From the IMG/VR virus record IMGVR_UViG_3300007963_000037, positions 1 through 26,142 of that record: a DNA stretch of 26,142 bases, one strand, 5' to 3'. Source of the DNA: a virus. Shown here in pieces: positions 1-9,749 of this stretch; within the stretch, counting starts at the first letter, position 1, and each line of letters opens with the position of its first letter. The notes under the pieces are model-generated. The model did not search any database and was not told where the DNA came from. It worked only from the letters and a program-made list of their open reading frames with translations. A program made the translations under genes and the position numbers.

Positions 1-495
1 GGCGTTGACTGTTGTGATCGCAGTCTTTTCTGAAGCGTTTAGCCAAGTGTTCTCTAAATAATATTTAGTGACTGCATCTTGGTTAGCTGTTGGATTAGCT
101 ACATCCTTAATACGTTTGCTATGGGCGTCATATGCATCATCAGGGTCTAGTGATATAGAGTCTTGGGCGTAATCAATAGCCTCCTGTCCCATGTTAAAGG
201 CTTGTTCACTATCAGTATCTAGATCAGATTCTGTAAGCGTTGCTCCTGCTACATAATCAACCAGCCTAGCTGTGTGGCTTGTGACCCTTCGGACCTCTAC
301 TAGCTGACCACTTGTTGGGATGTTACCAGTGGTGAATGTCACAGTGTTGGTGGTAGGGAAGGTGTAGTGGGTTGTTAGTGTTTTAGTAACTCCGTCAACT
401 TTAACCACTAGGTCTGAAGCATTCCTGTACGCGAAACCCAAAGTGATTGGAGTGTTGTTACCGTCAGCGGTAGCACGTACTAATGCGAATGCCAT
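1..495 (-). CDS. Tail fibre protein, N-terminal part (T7 gp17-like), cut by window edge
   Basis: The first 165 residues of a gene that starts at 495 and runs off the left edge in open frame. The start MAFALVRATADGNNTPITLG and the following TFPTTNTVTFTTGNIPTSGQ resemble the N-terminal domain of T7 gp17 (T7 tail fibre family), the part that attaches the fibre to the tail tube. Around residues 100-150, D/E/A-rich segments (ESDLDTDSEQAFNMGQEAID, then KRIKDVANPTANQDAVTK) look like the start of the helical shaft. A GGAG lies about 11 bases before the ATG. The gene follows the gp16-like gene and is preceded by a palindromic element (527-544), the position of T7 promoter phi17. The receptor-binding C-terminus is outside the window, so nothing can be said about host recognition. 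Confidence 0.88.
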   Translation of the reverse strand, partial: MAFALVRATADGNNTPITLGFAYRNASDLVVKVDGVTKTLTTHYTFPTTNTVTFTTGNIPTSGQLVEVRRVTSHTARLVDYVAGATLTESDLDTDSEQAFNMGQEAIDYAQDSISLDPDDAYDAHSKRIKDVANPTANQDAVTKYYLENTWLNASEKTAITTVNA

Positions 496-526
496 GAGTA
501 TCCGATCTCCATAATGTTAAGAAATG

Positions 527-544
527 TCTGAGGGGGTCCTCAGA
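527..544 (-). promoter_or_regulatory. Palindromic element copy E, before the tail fibre gene
   Basis: The minus strand reads TCTGAGGACCCCCTCAGA followed by CATTTC: a perfect 7-bp stem with a 4-base ACCC loop. It lies in the gap between the gp16-like stop (547) and the tail fibre start (495), where T7 has phi17. One of five near-identical copies in the same orientation. It is not followed by a T-run, which argues against a simple intrinsic terminator. A role as phage RNA polymerase promoter or RNA processing site is inferred. Confidence 0.6.
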
Positions 545-546
545 GA

Positions 547-3500
547 TTAGTCATCGTCGTCGTGAAGTTGATCGATGAGGTTGTAGATGCCAACTACGTT
601 TGTCCAAGGACCTAGCTTCAATAACCTTTCCCAGTTAACTTCTCTATCGTTTTGGGGATTAAGAGCGCCGGGAGCTGCTATCAAGTAGTCGAACTTCTGT
701 AAGGTGTCCCAAGAAGGGTTTCCCGTGAAGAAGCCTGTGGCTAACCCTGTGGACCTGCCGTATCTAAAGGCAGGTTCAAATCCTGCAGCTTGTAGACCTG
801 TATCTACCAAGCCGGGAAAGAGTGCAGAGTAGGCAGACCTTTGGAAAGCTGCAGAAGCTATAGCTTCCATTGTCCACTTCCCATCTTCACCGTGCATCTC
901 TTCACCCCAGATAGCATCTGCAGTCATACCCTTGATGCCTGTCTGAGCCATATAGGCCAAGCTTCCCATCAAGGCAGTGGACATGAATGCTGTAAAGGAT
1001 TGAAGGTTTCTTCTATGTACAGCATGTAGCATCTGCTTGGCATGAGCTACTAAGATGAAGGTCCTGAACTGTGTAAGTATCTTACCTATATTGGTGGTCA
1101 TAAACATGCCCATAGAACCTATATCGTTCTCTTGGATGACCCTGTAGGTCCACCTCATAAGGCTATTAGCGAAGTCTTCCCTAAGCTGGGAGGGCCACTG
1201 TTCAACACCAATCTCTTCAACCACACCTCTAGAATTTACTTTAGAGGTTCTTTTTAACTGGTCCCCTATGGCGTCTGCAGTTTCTTTAGATAGCCCAATC
1301 TCTCTAAAGTTCTCGTAGTCAACTTCGTTGAAACCTCTTGTATATCGGTCGTGTATCCTTTGTACTGCTGCTTTAGCGGATGTACGTTGCATCCATATAG
1401 TAATTGGCGTCATACCACTGACAACGCTCGTTACACGCTTCATTCTTTCCATAGCTGATAATGCTTTTTGCTGAAGAGGACTAAATTGTTGACCTAAGAC
1501 CTCTCCAGCGGCACCTGAATACCGTTCTGATACAGTAGCGAACCTGAAAAACTCTGAGCCTACACCGCTGATAGCCTCAAGTTCTCTCATTAATACATCG
1601 TCTTTAATATTACCTGTCTCTAAGTCTCTCTTGAGAGTTCTTAAAGCTGGGACCTGCCTGAACATAGTCTTTAGACCAAAGAAGGTAGCTATATTCCCCA
1701 TCTCTGCGACCTGTGCGAACCCTGACTGACCCATAACACGGTTATAGTTCCATCCAAGCAGCATTCTTGTAGCGAAATTACGTCCTTGATTAGTTTCATC
1801 TTCTCTTAAGGACTTTCCTATGAGGTGCCTGTACATAATGGTCGCACGTTTAATGTCGCTTTCAACACTTGCCTTATCTGCAGGACTCATTAAAGCTGCT
1901 TCAGATTTTATTTCTTCTATTCTGTCATCAAAATCCTTAGTAGACTTGATACCAAGTCTTTGAGCTGCAGCTATACGACCAGACATCTGCCTGAGGTACT
2001 GATCGTATCCCATTACGTTGCTTTCATAGAGGTCTTCCATATTAAATTTATGGGTTTGACCATCTACACCTTTAGCAACAGCTTCAAATGTTTCATCTAC
2101 GTCTGCCCTGAAGGAAACCTCTTTTGTATTACCGGCCTTACTCTTAATTTCCTTTGTTACACCTCGTCCCCTAGCCGAAGTTGATGAACCTTTTGTCTGT
2201 CTACTTTTCAATATCTCTTTAGCTACGGTTAAATCTTCTTCTTTAACTCCTGCAGTCTTTAGATATTTAATTACCTCATCGATGTTCCTTGCAGCCAACC
2301 TTCCGAGATCAATGATTTCTCCATCAGCTACTCTTTGTATGGCTTGAACATAGACCTTTGCTAAGGCTCTAGCCTCCTTAAGTTCCAAGGGAGACTTTGT
2401 TCCCTTCATATAAGCTTGGGCTATAAGTTCTATTGCACCGTCTTCACCGAAGACTCTGTTCCATTCGTCTATCTTTGAATGGATGATCCTACGAGGAACG
2501 TATAGATGATTAAAATCAATGTCTGCAGCTTCCTCCATACCAGAGTCCTTCATCATCTGAAGCATATCTCTAGTGGATTTCCTTTGAGCGTCCCTAGCTT
2601 TCTTTAACGCTGATTTCTGTGCGGAGTTAAGGTCAGGCATAGAGTCAATGAAGTCATCGCCGTCCCTGCGAACAGACCTATCTACTAATGCGTAGAACTG
2701 TTCGTGAACCCTCATGCGTTCGATTGGGTTCTGAACAGTTACCCCAGCTTCTTTTGTGAAAATGTTTCTGGACGCTACGATCTGATTAAAGACCTTCTTT
2801 TGTGACCTGTGTATCTGGGTTCCCAACTCAGTAGCAGAAATCCTTGCTACTTGACCGCTTTTAACATCAGGTAAAACGTCTTGAGCTAGTCCACCGAAGT
2901 ATCCTTTCATCTTTGGACTTTTAGATGTCTTAACCCTAGACATCATATCAAACCGTATAGATAACCTGTTGTCCCATTTGAAATGGTGAACAAAAGGCAT
3001 AGTAACGTAGTTCGACATAGCTGCAGGGGCAGTGTCTAGACCCTCTGGAGACAACGCTGCCTTAGATTTGTCGCTTAGTTTTATTCCTGCTTCATCTGCA
3101 GCGGCTCTCAAAGCGGCATTGCTGTGGTCGTCAGCTACCTTTTTCATAGGTCTATAGGCATATCTGCCAACAGCTCCACCAAGTATCCCAGCGGTGCCTA
3201 CTGCAGCTACAGAGTCTTCCCAGCCCCAAGTTACCTTATCGGATAATACAGCCGCCTCTAGGGCAGCTACTTCTGCCATTGTTAGTGCTCCTATTGCACT
3301 AGCTCTAGCTATGTTTCCCATCTGTGCAGCTTTACCAACAACTGAAACCCCTCCAGTAAAGAAGGCTAATCCAAGGGCTGCAGGGTCTAGGAAGTTAGTT
3401 GCCAAGCGCAGACCTGCACCTCTCCAGCCGTACTCAGCAAGGTCCTGTGTCAACTTTTGTTCTTGCTTAATGTGCTCTACTTCAGAGTCCCACTCAGCTT

Positions 3501-3804
3501 GACTCTTTACACCGTCAAGGGAATCTAGGTGCTCAAAGAGTATCCCGTGGTTCTCATGTGCATCCTTGTACATCTCAGGGGTACGCACAAAGTCAGGGTC
3601 TACAGGATCATCTCCCCCATTCATCCACCTAAAGAGGTTAGCCATAGCCCAATCTTCGTGAGCAATCTCATCTGTTAGGCCCCAAGGCACTTCTTCTTTT
3701 GTGGTGTCTTCTACCACTATAGGAAGGGCTAGGCTTTCAGTAAGTCTTGTTGTTGATTCAGATACAAGGTTATCCTCTGAAGAGGGAAGGTATGTATCTG
3801 TCAT
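547..3804 (-). CDS. Internal virion protein, T7 gp16-like, without transglycosylase domain
   Basis: A 1085-residue protein in the position of T7 gp16, the ejectosome protein that enters the cell envelope first and helps pull in DNA. It is about 230 residues shorter than T7 gp16 (1318). I see no lytic transglycosylase motif at its N-terminus, which is acidic and polar (residues 1-120). Hydrophobic, glycine/alanine-rich stretches near residues 141-157, 168-187 and 197-213 could insert in membrane. A later one (LMGSLAYMAQTGIKG) lies near the C-terminus. The rest is charged and helical, with many K/R/E-rich segments. It ends in four aspartates. The ATG at 3804 overlaps the upstream stop as TGATG, implying coupled translation. 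Assignment rests on gene order, size and character rather than on a catalytic motif. Confidence 0.8.
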   Translation of the reverse strand: MTDTYLPSSEDNLVSESTTRLTESLALPIVVEDTTKEEVPWGLTDEIAHEDWAMANLFRWMNGGDDPVDPDFVRTPEMYKDAHENHGILFEHLDSLDGVKSQAEWDSEVEHIKQEQKLTQDLAEYGWRGAGLRLATNFLDPAALGLAFFTGGVSVVGKAAQMGNIARASAIGALTMAEVAALEAAVLSDKVTWGWEDSVAAVGTAGILGGAVGRYAYRPMKKVADDHSNAALRAAADEAGIKLSDKSKAALSPEGLDTAPAAMSNYVTMPFVHHFKWDNRLSIRFDMMSRVKTSKSPKMKGYFGGLAQDVLPDVKSGQVARISATELGTQIHRSQKKVFNQIVASRNIFTKEAGVTVQNPIERMRVHEQFYALVDRSVRRDGDDFIDSMPDLNSAQKSALKKARDAQRKSTRDMLQMMKDSGMEEAADIDFNHLYVPRRIIHSKIDEWNRVFGEDGAIELIAQAYMKGTKSPLELKEARALAKVYVQAIQRVADGEIIDLGRLAARNIDEVIKYLKTAGVKEEDLTVAKEILKSRQTKGSSTSARGRGVTKEIKSKAGNTKEVSFRADVDETFEAVAKGVDGQTHKFNMEDLYESNVMGYDQYLRQMSGRIAAAQRLGIKSTKDFDDRIEEIKSEAALMSPADKASVESDIKRATIMYRHLIGKSLREDETNQGRNFATRMLLGWNYNRVMGQSGFAQVAEMGNIATFFGLKTMFRQVPALRTLKRDLETGNIKDDVLMRELEAISGVGSEFFRFATVSERYSGAAGEVLGQQFSPLQQKALSAMERMKRVTSVVSGMTPITIWMQRTSAKAAVQRIHDRYTRGFNEVDYENFREIGLSKETADAIGDQLKRTSKVNSRGVVEEIGVEQWPSQLREDFANSLMRWTYRVIQENDIGSMGMFMTTNIGKILTQFRTFILVAHAKQMLHAVHRRNLQSFTAFMSTALMGSLAYMAQTGIKGMTADAIWGEEMHGEDGKWTMEAIASAAFQRSAYSALFPGLVDTGLQAAGFEPAFRYGRSTGLATGFFTGNPSWDTLQKFDYLIAAPGALNPQNDREVNWERLLKLGPWTNVVGIYNLIDQLHDDDD

Positions 3805-5963
3805 CAGTTAGATTCAGCCCTTGTCTTGTAGTACCACTTAGCCACACCTTGCGTTGAAAACGTCACAATGGGAGTTCCTTCTAGAACCCTAGGAAATGAA
3901 GACTGAGTAACCACCATATATTCATTACTTGTTCCGAGGTTACCTGTATTCACCGGTGATAAGGTTATATCGGCTGCTTTTATACCATTATCTTCAGCTA
4001 TTTTATTCAACACTGCATCTAGATTATCTGCAGCAGCGTCTGCGTATGCTGGATTCCTGAAAGGTGATGCGTGACCGACGCGCACTATCCTGTCTCCAAC
4101 TCCTACATAATTATGCCTAAGGTGCTTTTTGATATGATCTACTACAGCAGTTTCGTTAGCAACGTCGTGGTTTATGACACGCGCCAACATTTCAACCTCT
4201 GCTGACATTGCGAACCTCGCAGCTTTAGTCATATCTGTATCACCTATAGCTTGAATACCTTTAAGTGAAAGGCCAATCTTTCTAACATCAGTGTAATCTA
4301 ACCCTCTAAATATTGACTTTACCTGCTTTTCACTAAGGCGCTTACCTGTCCTGAAGCTTCCATCAGCAGCTTGTGTAAGAGTTTGCATGGTTTTTATGGT
4401 ATCAAGATATCCTTTAACTTCCCCTCCCTGTGCATATACTTCCGGCTTATCACCAAATCGAGTGGACCGTAGAACACTGTAGTTATCCATAAAGGTTCTG
4501 TTGTAAGATCTAGGTTTGAAATAAAGGTCTTTAGCTCTCCCGCTTAGTGCTGAATACCATTGGTAAAGGTTTTCAACATCAGAAACTAAAGAGTTCTGTA
4601 TGTCCTTATCGCTGCTCAACATCCTGTCCCTCAGGTTTGCTGAGTGGTTACGAATTGTATCAACAAGATAATTGAGTTGGGCTGGGTGATTTTCTGCAGC
4701 ATCCGCCAAAGCAGATTTGAATTGAATCTTATTATTCTTATATTTTTCTCGAAGATCGTTGGTGATTAAATCACCTGCGTTGTCAATATGTTTTCTCAAT
4801 CTCTCTGGGATAGGGATTTTATTCTCAATAAGCCGTTTTGTAGCAGCTATATCTTGGTTCTTTTGGTATGCAGATTCAAATGTCGCTATGTCTTTAAGTA
4901 GAGATTCTGATCGTGCTTTAACTTGTGGTCCTTTGGAACCATCTGATCTATAGGTGGAACTACTATCAAGTACAGGGGAAGGTATACCTTTCTCAGGAGA
5001 CTCCATAACAATCTTCTTAATAGCCTTAATATATGCAAGGCTATCCTGTTCAGAGTATGCACCGGATTGCACCTTAAGCATAAGACCCTCAAGTATGTTG
5101 AGCCTCATACTCTTAATGCTTGAAGAACCTAGTCCTACGTTGCTCTGGTATTGCTTGAGGAAAGTGTTAAGGGAAGAGCTGATGTTGTTAAAGGCGTGAT
5201 CCACAAGTTTCTTTGATGTCTGTCCTTTGATAGCAACATCAGGTTCGTTGTTGTCAGGGAAAGTTTTTACTATCTTTATTTCGTTCTTTTGAAAATTCAG
5301 AGTATCAGAGATAAACTCAAGCCCGTTAGCAACACCTGTGTTTACCTTCTCGGTGGTAAGTCTGGTATCGTATGCGGCTCTAAACTCTTTCCTAAATGCC
5401 TCTCTCCAGATTCTCATACGTTCATCAGCCCCTAGCTGCATCTTGTAGTTATGCTCACCGTACTGTTCTCTGAACCTGTCTGTTACGGTAGCCGTTTGAG
5501 CATCTAGATTAATCTTTGCTACATCTTCCCAAGGACCATTCTTCAAAGTGTCTAGCAGTTGATCAGTTACCTTCTTAGCTTCAGTATCTGCAAAGCTACT
5601 CCATGCCCTACTACCAAAAGCGTAATTGAAACTGTCGTAGTGCATCTGAGTTTTTAGTTCAGGATACTTTCCAGCCTTAAAATCTGATTGTATTTGATCG
5701 TAGCTCTGTCCTTCAGCCAGCTTCTGATCTATTAGTTTCTGGGCAGATAGATCAGCTTCAGTCATCCAACCTTTCTTATTGTTCTCTTTGTATGCCTTAA
5801 GCTTTGTATTGATGCTGCTTAAAGCATCTGCCAAATTACCCGCTGTAGTCTGTGTTGTCTTAGATAGATTAGGTACGGCAATACTGACATTCTTTGCTCG
5901 TACAGGGTTAACGGATTTTGCACCGGATATCTGTATCCTGTCTAACGCTTGTTTATAAGACAT
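3804..5963 (-). CDS. Internal virion protein, T7 gp15-like
   Basis: A 719-residue protein (T7 gp15 is 747) between the gp14-like and gp16-like genes, the T7 order for the three ejectosome proteins. It is largely soluble, helical and rich in K, D, N and Q, with no clear membrane segment or signal peptide. In T7, gp15 forms the channel across the periplasm with gp16. An open frame extends upstream to a GTG at 5978, but I prefer the ATG at 5963 (MSYKQALDRIQ), because it forms a TAATG overlap with the preceding stop, the same coupling used by neighbouring genes. A GGGTGG lies about 11 bases upstream. No catalytic motif was recognised. The family call comes mainly from position and length. Confidence 0.78.
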   Translation of the reverse strand: MSYKQALDRIQISGAKSVNPVRAKNVSIAVPNLSKTTQTTAGNLADALSSINTKLKAYKENNKKGWMTEADLSAQKLIDQKLAEGQSYDQIQSDFKAGKYPELKTQMHYDSFNYAFGSRAWSSFADTEAKKVTDQLLDTLKNGPWEDVAKINLDAQTATVTDRFREQYGEHNYKMQLGADERMRIWREAFRKEFRAAYDTRLTTEKVNTGVANGLEFISDTLNFQKNEIKIVKTFPDNNEPDVAIKGQTSKKLVDHAFNNISSSLNTFLKQYQSNVGLGSSSIKSMRLNILEGLMLKVQSGAYSEQDSLAYIKAIKKIVMESPEKGIPSPVLDSSSTYRSDGSKGPQVKARSESLLKDIATFESAYQKNQDIAATKRLIENKIPIPERLRKHIDNAGDLITNDLREKYKNNKIQFKSALADAAENHPAQLNYLVDTIRNHSANLRDRMLSSDKDIQNSLVSDVENLYQWYSALSGRAKDLYFKPRSYNRTFMDNYSVLRSTRFGDKPEVYAQGGEVKGYLDTIKTMQTLTQAADGSFRTGKRLSEKQVKSIFRGLDYTDVRKIGLSLKGIQAIGDTDMTKAARFAMSAEVEMLARVINHDVANETAVVDHIKKHLRHNYVGVGDRIVRVGHASPFRNPAYADAAADNLDAVLNKIAEDNGIKAADITLSPVNTGNLGTSNEYMVVTQSSFPRVLEGTPIVTFSTQGVAKWYYKTRAESN

Positions 5964-6550
5964 TACGGAAACTGCCACCCCCCATAACCCGATTTAAATT
6001 TGCCACTAGGGTCCTTCAAGTACTTCCTAGTACCGTCTTGCATATAATCAGTTCCTGCCCCTACAACCTTGGCGATTGGCGTCAGGAAACCTTGACTGAA
6101 TATAGGTGCAAAGGATGCATTCTTAGCTTTGTAATTGAGATAAGAAGCGTCTGCTTGTCTATCCAGAGTTCTGTAGATGTTAGCTACATCACCTGTCCTA
6201 CGTGTTCTGGCTGTAGCAGATTGGAGCATAATGTCTCCAAACAGGTCATCAGGACTGCTTCCCACCATTCCAAACTGACCAAGTCCCACCTCACCAAAAT
6301 GTACCTTAGACTTACCTACAGCCTGTGCTCCTTCGATTGCTTCATCCATGTTCATTTGAGCGGCTTGTTGTTTAGTTTCATCTTTCTGATCATTTATAGA
6401 CGCAAGGTTCATTTGGTAGTTTTCATACGCAATCTGATCCATCCTGCGTTGACGGTTGGCTTCCGCTTTGGCTTGTTGTTGCGAGTCAACATAGCTGGCA
6501 CCTGCAGAAACAATGCTCATTACAAGTGTCGCTTCAGCAATGCCACACAT
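5963..6550 (-). CDS. Internal virion protein, T7 gp14-like
   Basis: 195 residues, almost the length of T7 gp14 (196). It begins MCGIAEATLVMSIVSAGASY, matching the MC start and short hydrophobic N-terminus of T7 gp14, followed by an A/Q-rich helix (YVDSQQQAKAEANRQRRMDQ) as in that family. T7 gp14 forms the outer-membrane pore of the ejectosome. The frame can be read from a GTG three codons upstream. The ATG at 6550 is preferred because AAGGAG lies 8 bases before it, it overlaps the previous stop as TGATG, and T7 gp14 also starts MC. The C-terminal part is glycine/aromatic rich (KSGYGGWQFP). Confidence 0.82.
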   Translation of the reverse strand: MCGIAEATLVMSIVSAGASYVDSQQQAKAEANRQRRMDQIAYENYQMNLASINDQKDETKQQAAQMNMDEAIEGAQAVGKSKVHFGEVGLGQFGMVGSSPDDLFGDIMLQSATARTRRTGDVANIYRTLDRQADASYLNYKAKNASFAPIFSQGFLTPIAKVVGAGTDYMQDGTRKYLKDPSGKFKSGYGGWQFP

Positions 6551-7041
6551 CACGCGCACTCCTTAATAAAGAGGTAAAAGTCTTCACCGTTAAAACCATA
6601 TTTGTATTTGTTTACGATATTGAAACCGCACAGTTGCAACCACTTCTGTGATTGCCAGTGGGGTACATGCACAAAGTTGTAAAGTGCTTCATAGTCTTTG
6701 GATAAATGTTTGATCCAACCAACGCTATGTCTGATAAACTTTCTTGATACCTCAGAGATATCATCCGTACCGATAAGCCAAGGTACACCGAAGTTGGTTA
6801 CGTGGTGACAATTAGATACACCCCATAACGATATAATCTTCTTGTTATATACCAGAGCATAGGTTTCTTTTGACTGCTCTATGCATGACTGTAGGTGCTC
6901 TTGAGTAGTCTTGTGAGGACCCATCATTGCAGCTATTTCTATTACATCACTTACTCTTATGTTAGGCGTGATAGTTTCTACATCACCTTCTTCGCAAGGT
7001 CTTACATAGAGATCGATGTCTTCAACAGATAATCTAGGCAT
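6550..7041 (-). CDS. GNAT-like protein at the T7 gp13 position
   Basis: 163 residues between the tail tubular protein B gene and the gp14-like gene, the place of T7 gene 13. It has the layout of a small acetyltransferase-like (GNAT) fold: an N-terminal strand with a D/E-rich turn (LYVRPCEEGDVETI), a helix with IAAMMGPHKT, a central strand pair (YALVYNKKIISLWGVSN), and a C-terminal N.VH..HWQSQKWLQLCGF segment followed by a short strand (DFYLFIKECA). The last resembles the helix-strand end of phage GNAT-like proteins. Many marine T7-like phages carry a protein of this type here, and T7 gp13 is needed for virion assembly. No acetyl-CoA loop (Q/RxxGxG/A) is evident, so enzymatic activity is doubtful. 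The ATG lies one base after the gp12-like stop. Confidence 0.6.
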   Translation of the reverse strand: MPRLSVEDIDLYVRPCEEGDVETITPNIRVSDVIEIAAMMGPHKTTQEHLQSCIEQSKETYALVYNKKIISLWGVSNCHHVTNFGVPWLIGTDDISEVSRKFIRHSVGWIKHLSKDYEALYNFVHVPHWQSQKWLQLCGFNIVNKYKYGFNGEDFYLFIKECA

Positions 7042-7042
7042 A

Positions 7043-9118
7043 CTACATACGCCTACTATGCACAGAATAGTTTGCTTCCCACTCAGCCTGTATAAACTGT
7101 GCAGGTAGGTAGGAAGACGACTTAAGATCGACGGTTACCTGAGTGTTCCTAGCGATAACAGGGAAGCTAAACGATCCACTTTCTAGGGCTACCCTGTCAG
7201 GCTTTGCAGTAGGTAGGTTAACCCTCATAGAGGTAAACTCGTATGTCTTTAGATCACGACCTGTAGGGTTAACCTCTACATTAAAGAACCCTGTGTCCCT
7301 GTAGGTTACCTTCCAACGCCTCATCTGTAGTCTTCCGGTAGCTACAGCCATCTTCTCTCCAACAGACGTAGCAACGCCAGTACCCTCTCTCATGTACTGT
7401 GTGGAGAACCTGTAGTTCATCTCGTATTCAAGACCCAGTAGGCATGTTGATCCGCTATGGTCGCCTGTAGCTGCCACAGTAGTGGTGGTAGGTCTTGTAG
7501 CTGTTATCGATGTACCTTTGTCGTCTGCCGTACCTGACCTTACGACAACTACAGGAGTCCCTGTGGGTACAGCGTAGGGCAGTGTCCAGGTTGTAGTGTT
7601 AGTACCGGAGACATAGGAGCCTGTTAGGTTAACCTTGCGGTCTAATCTGGCACAAAAGTCTAAGTTAGTGTCATCTGGGACTAGGTAGTCCATGACCTCT
7701 AGATAAACACCATCGCTTCTAGATATTATGAAGAAGGTGTTATTCTCTACAGTCTCTATCCACAGGATAGTATCCTCTGAGCTGAACTGAAAGAATGACC
7801 AAGCACTTTGGTTCTTCTCTTGCCCTGCCCAGTTGTATTTATAGCAATATATTCTGGACGGTTGATTAGACGAAAGGAAGTAGAGAACATCCTCAGATGT
7901 AGATGCTGTTCCTTTGGATACATTCTTTGGTACAAACTGAGGGACATGAGCTGTTATATCTGCAGCATCGTGAGTGTCTAGGTCTGTAGCAACATAGAGT
8001 TCTCTAAGCCTAGAGAAGTCTCCACTGATCTGAGAGAAGTAAACATTAACACCTGCACCAACAGGTGGCATCTTAACATCCATCTCAAAGTCTGATGCAG
8101 GATTGATGGATATAGAACTTGCTGTTAAAGCTCCACTGCTTTCCACAAAGAACTGAGACTGTTCAGAGAACAGCAAGAGTTGTTCGTTGAATGGGATTGC
8201 ATATTCAACCTTAGATACCTTGGTGTGTGTAACATCTACGTCTATAGGATCAGAGTCTACAAGTGTGGTCACAGTAGTCCTGAAGAAGTTTTCATATTCT
8301 CCAGACTCTGAAAAGACAATCTTCTCATCTGCAGTTACGCCGAACCTGTTCTTGTAGAAGAACAACGAGGATATCTTCTTACCTATAAAGCCCGGTTCCT
8401 CATTAGTATCATCGTCACCAACTAACCTATTAGTCCATGTGATCGTATTGAAGGTGAAGTTAGCACCACTCTGTGTGATCTCATGGGGCAGTGTGGTCTT
8501 GTCGATCTCTATAAGGTTGTTGGGGGCTACAGTCTCTTCATAAACAGTACCAGCTTTCTTCTCTACCCAGAATGCCGCGAACTTATCTTCATTGTCCCCT
8601 AGGATTTTAAAGATGGCACCTGTAGAAGCACTGGTTTCAAGGTCTGAGAACTTCTGATTCTCTGTAAAAGTTACGTCAGGTGACCTAGTAGTAGCCATAG
8701 CTGTAGTAGTGTTCTTATTCAGTACATACGTCCGATTAAGAACGGTAAGGAACATTAGGTCTTCTCTGGGGTTAGAGCACACTAGGTACTGTAGGGTCAC
8801 ACTGTTGGTTACAGTGGACTCTGCACCAGTGATAGCGTTAAAGACCTTAAGGCTAGTTCCTGAAAGCGTGTTGTTACTCTGTACAATGATAATGTATCTA
8901 GAGCCTATGCCTCTATCGATCAGGTGACAGGCAGCATTGCTGGAAGAGTTCGTTAAGAGCTTCGCTGTGTGCTCTGTGGGAGGCCTCTTGTTTAAACCAT
9001 CTACCAAAGAACTCTGAGCGTTTACCTGAACAGCTCCTTGATAGACCCTTCTGACCTCATCAGGTTGTTGGCTTATGCCTTGAACCATATAGGGGATAGA
9101 GTCAGATACTAGAGTCAT
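7043..9118 (-). CDS. Tail tubular protein B (T7 gp12-like nozzle)
   Basis: 691 residues (T7 gp12 is 794). The N-terminus reads SDSIPYMVQGISQQPDEVRR, then VNAQSSLVDGLNKRPPTEHT, which are hallmark motifs of T7 tail tubular protein B. This protein makes the nozzle below the gp11 ring through which DNA leaves the particle. The body is beta-rich with many T/S/V strands, including IGKKISSLFFYKNRFGVTAD and ESGEYENFFRTTVTTLVDSD, typical of the family. The gene starts with ATG directly after the TAA of the gp11-like gene, so translation is probably coupled. Confidence 0.93.
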   Translation of the reverse strand: MTLVSDSIPYMVQGISQQPDEVRRVYQGAVQVNAQSSLVDGLNKRPPTEHTAKLLTNSSSNAACHLIDRGIGSRYIIIVQSNNTLSGTSLKVFNAITGAESTVTNSVTLQYLVCSNPREDLMFLTVLNRTYVLNKNTTTAMATTRSPDVTFTENQKFSDLETSASTGAIFKILGDNEDKFAAFWVEKKAGTVYEETVAPNNLIEIDKTTLPHEITQSGANFTFNTITWTNRLVGDDDTNEEPGFIGKKISSLFFYKNRFGVTADEKIVFSESGEYENFFRTTVTTLVDSDPIDVDVTHTKVSKVEYAIPFNEQLLLFSEQSQFFVESSGALTASSISINPASDFEMDVKMPPVGAGVNVYFSQISGDFSRLRELYVATDLDTHDAADITAHVPQFVPKNVSKGTASTSEDVLYFLSSNQPSRIYCYKYNWAGQEKNQSAWSFFQFSSEDTILWIETVENNTFFIISRSDGVYLEVMDYLVPDDTNLDFCARLDRKVNLTGSYVSGTNTTTWTLPYAVPTGTPVVVVRSGTADDKGTSITATRPTTTTVAATGDHSGSTCLLGLEYEMNYRFSTQYMREGTGVATSVGEKMAVATGRLQMRRWKVTYRDTGFFNVEVNPTGRDLKTYEFTSMRVNLPTAKPDRVALESGSFSFPVIARNTQVTVDLKSSSYLPAQFIQAEWEANYSVHSRRM

Positions 9119-9730
9119 TTACAGGTTATACCGTCGCGTTCCGTTTCTACTGAGAACCTTAAAGACACCCCAGTTCCTGTTGAGGATGTTAGCGTCCTCT
9201 GATCTAGAGTCTGCTTGTTCCATCTGAACAAGGGCTTCGTTCTCGTCTGTGTTGGTAAACCCGTTTAGGGTATCTGAACCAAAGACTCTGTTCTGGAAAC
9301 GTCTTGCAGATTTAACCGTTATGTAACGTCTTGCAGGTTGGGGGAGATCGTCCCAAGGAAGGATGAGGATCATGTCTACATAGAGACTATCCGTGAACGT
9401 GAATGTCTGTTCTTCACGGTCATACAGACGTTCCCCTCTTAGCACTACATCCTTATCAGGTGTACTACCTCTATTGGAAACGTCACAGAATACTGCGTTG
9501 TTAGGGACGTTGATTATACCGTCAGTATCTGGAGAAATTTTATAGTTATACTCACTATTGAAGTTGTAGCCTGTGGTCTGAACATCAACAATAGTTTCAT
9601 TCAAGATGTTCTGAGCTACAGCGACATCCTCTAGCTGTGAGTTTTCTAGAGAACTTACTGGAGCTTCACCAATGGCACTCAACATTACGTTGACAGCTTC
9701 AAGCTCTGTGGTTTTGGTAAGCTGTACCAT
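9119..9730 (-). CDS. Tail tubular protein A (T7 gp11-like adaptor)
   Basis: 203 residues (T7 gp11 is 196). Family features: LEAVNVMLSAIGEAPVSSLE near the N-terminus, then AQNILNETIVDVQTTGYNFN and NNAVFCDVSNRG, and a C-terminal RRYITVKSARRFQNRVFGSD. The protein forms the ring joining the portal to the tail nozzle. The start is well set by AAGGAG 6 bases before ATG. It is the first gene after the hairpin at 9750-9783, as gene 11 follows Tphi in T7. Confidence 0.93.
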   Translation of the reverse strand: MVQLTKTTELEAVNVMLSAIGEAPVSSLENSQLEDVAVAQNILNETIVDVQTTGYNFNSEYNYKISPDTDGIINVPNNAVFCDVSNRGSTPDKDVVLRGERLYDREEQTFTFTDSLYVDMILILPWDDLPQPARRYITVKSARRFQNRVFGSDTLNGFTNTDENEALVQMEQADSRSEDANILNRNWGVFKVLSRNGTRRYNL

Positions 9731-9749
9731 TCTCGCTCCTTAACTAAAT

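Noticed and set aside
5918-6577. 219-codon open frame on the plus strand opposite the gp14-like gene
   Set aside because: The minus-strand gp14-like gene is supported by position, length, motif and ribosome site. The antisense frame has atypical composition and no start signal.
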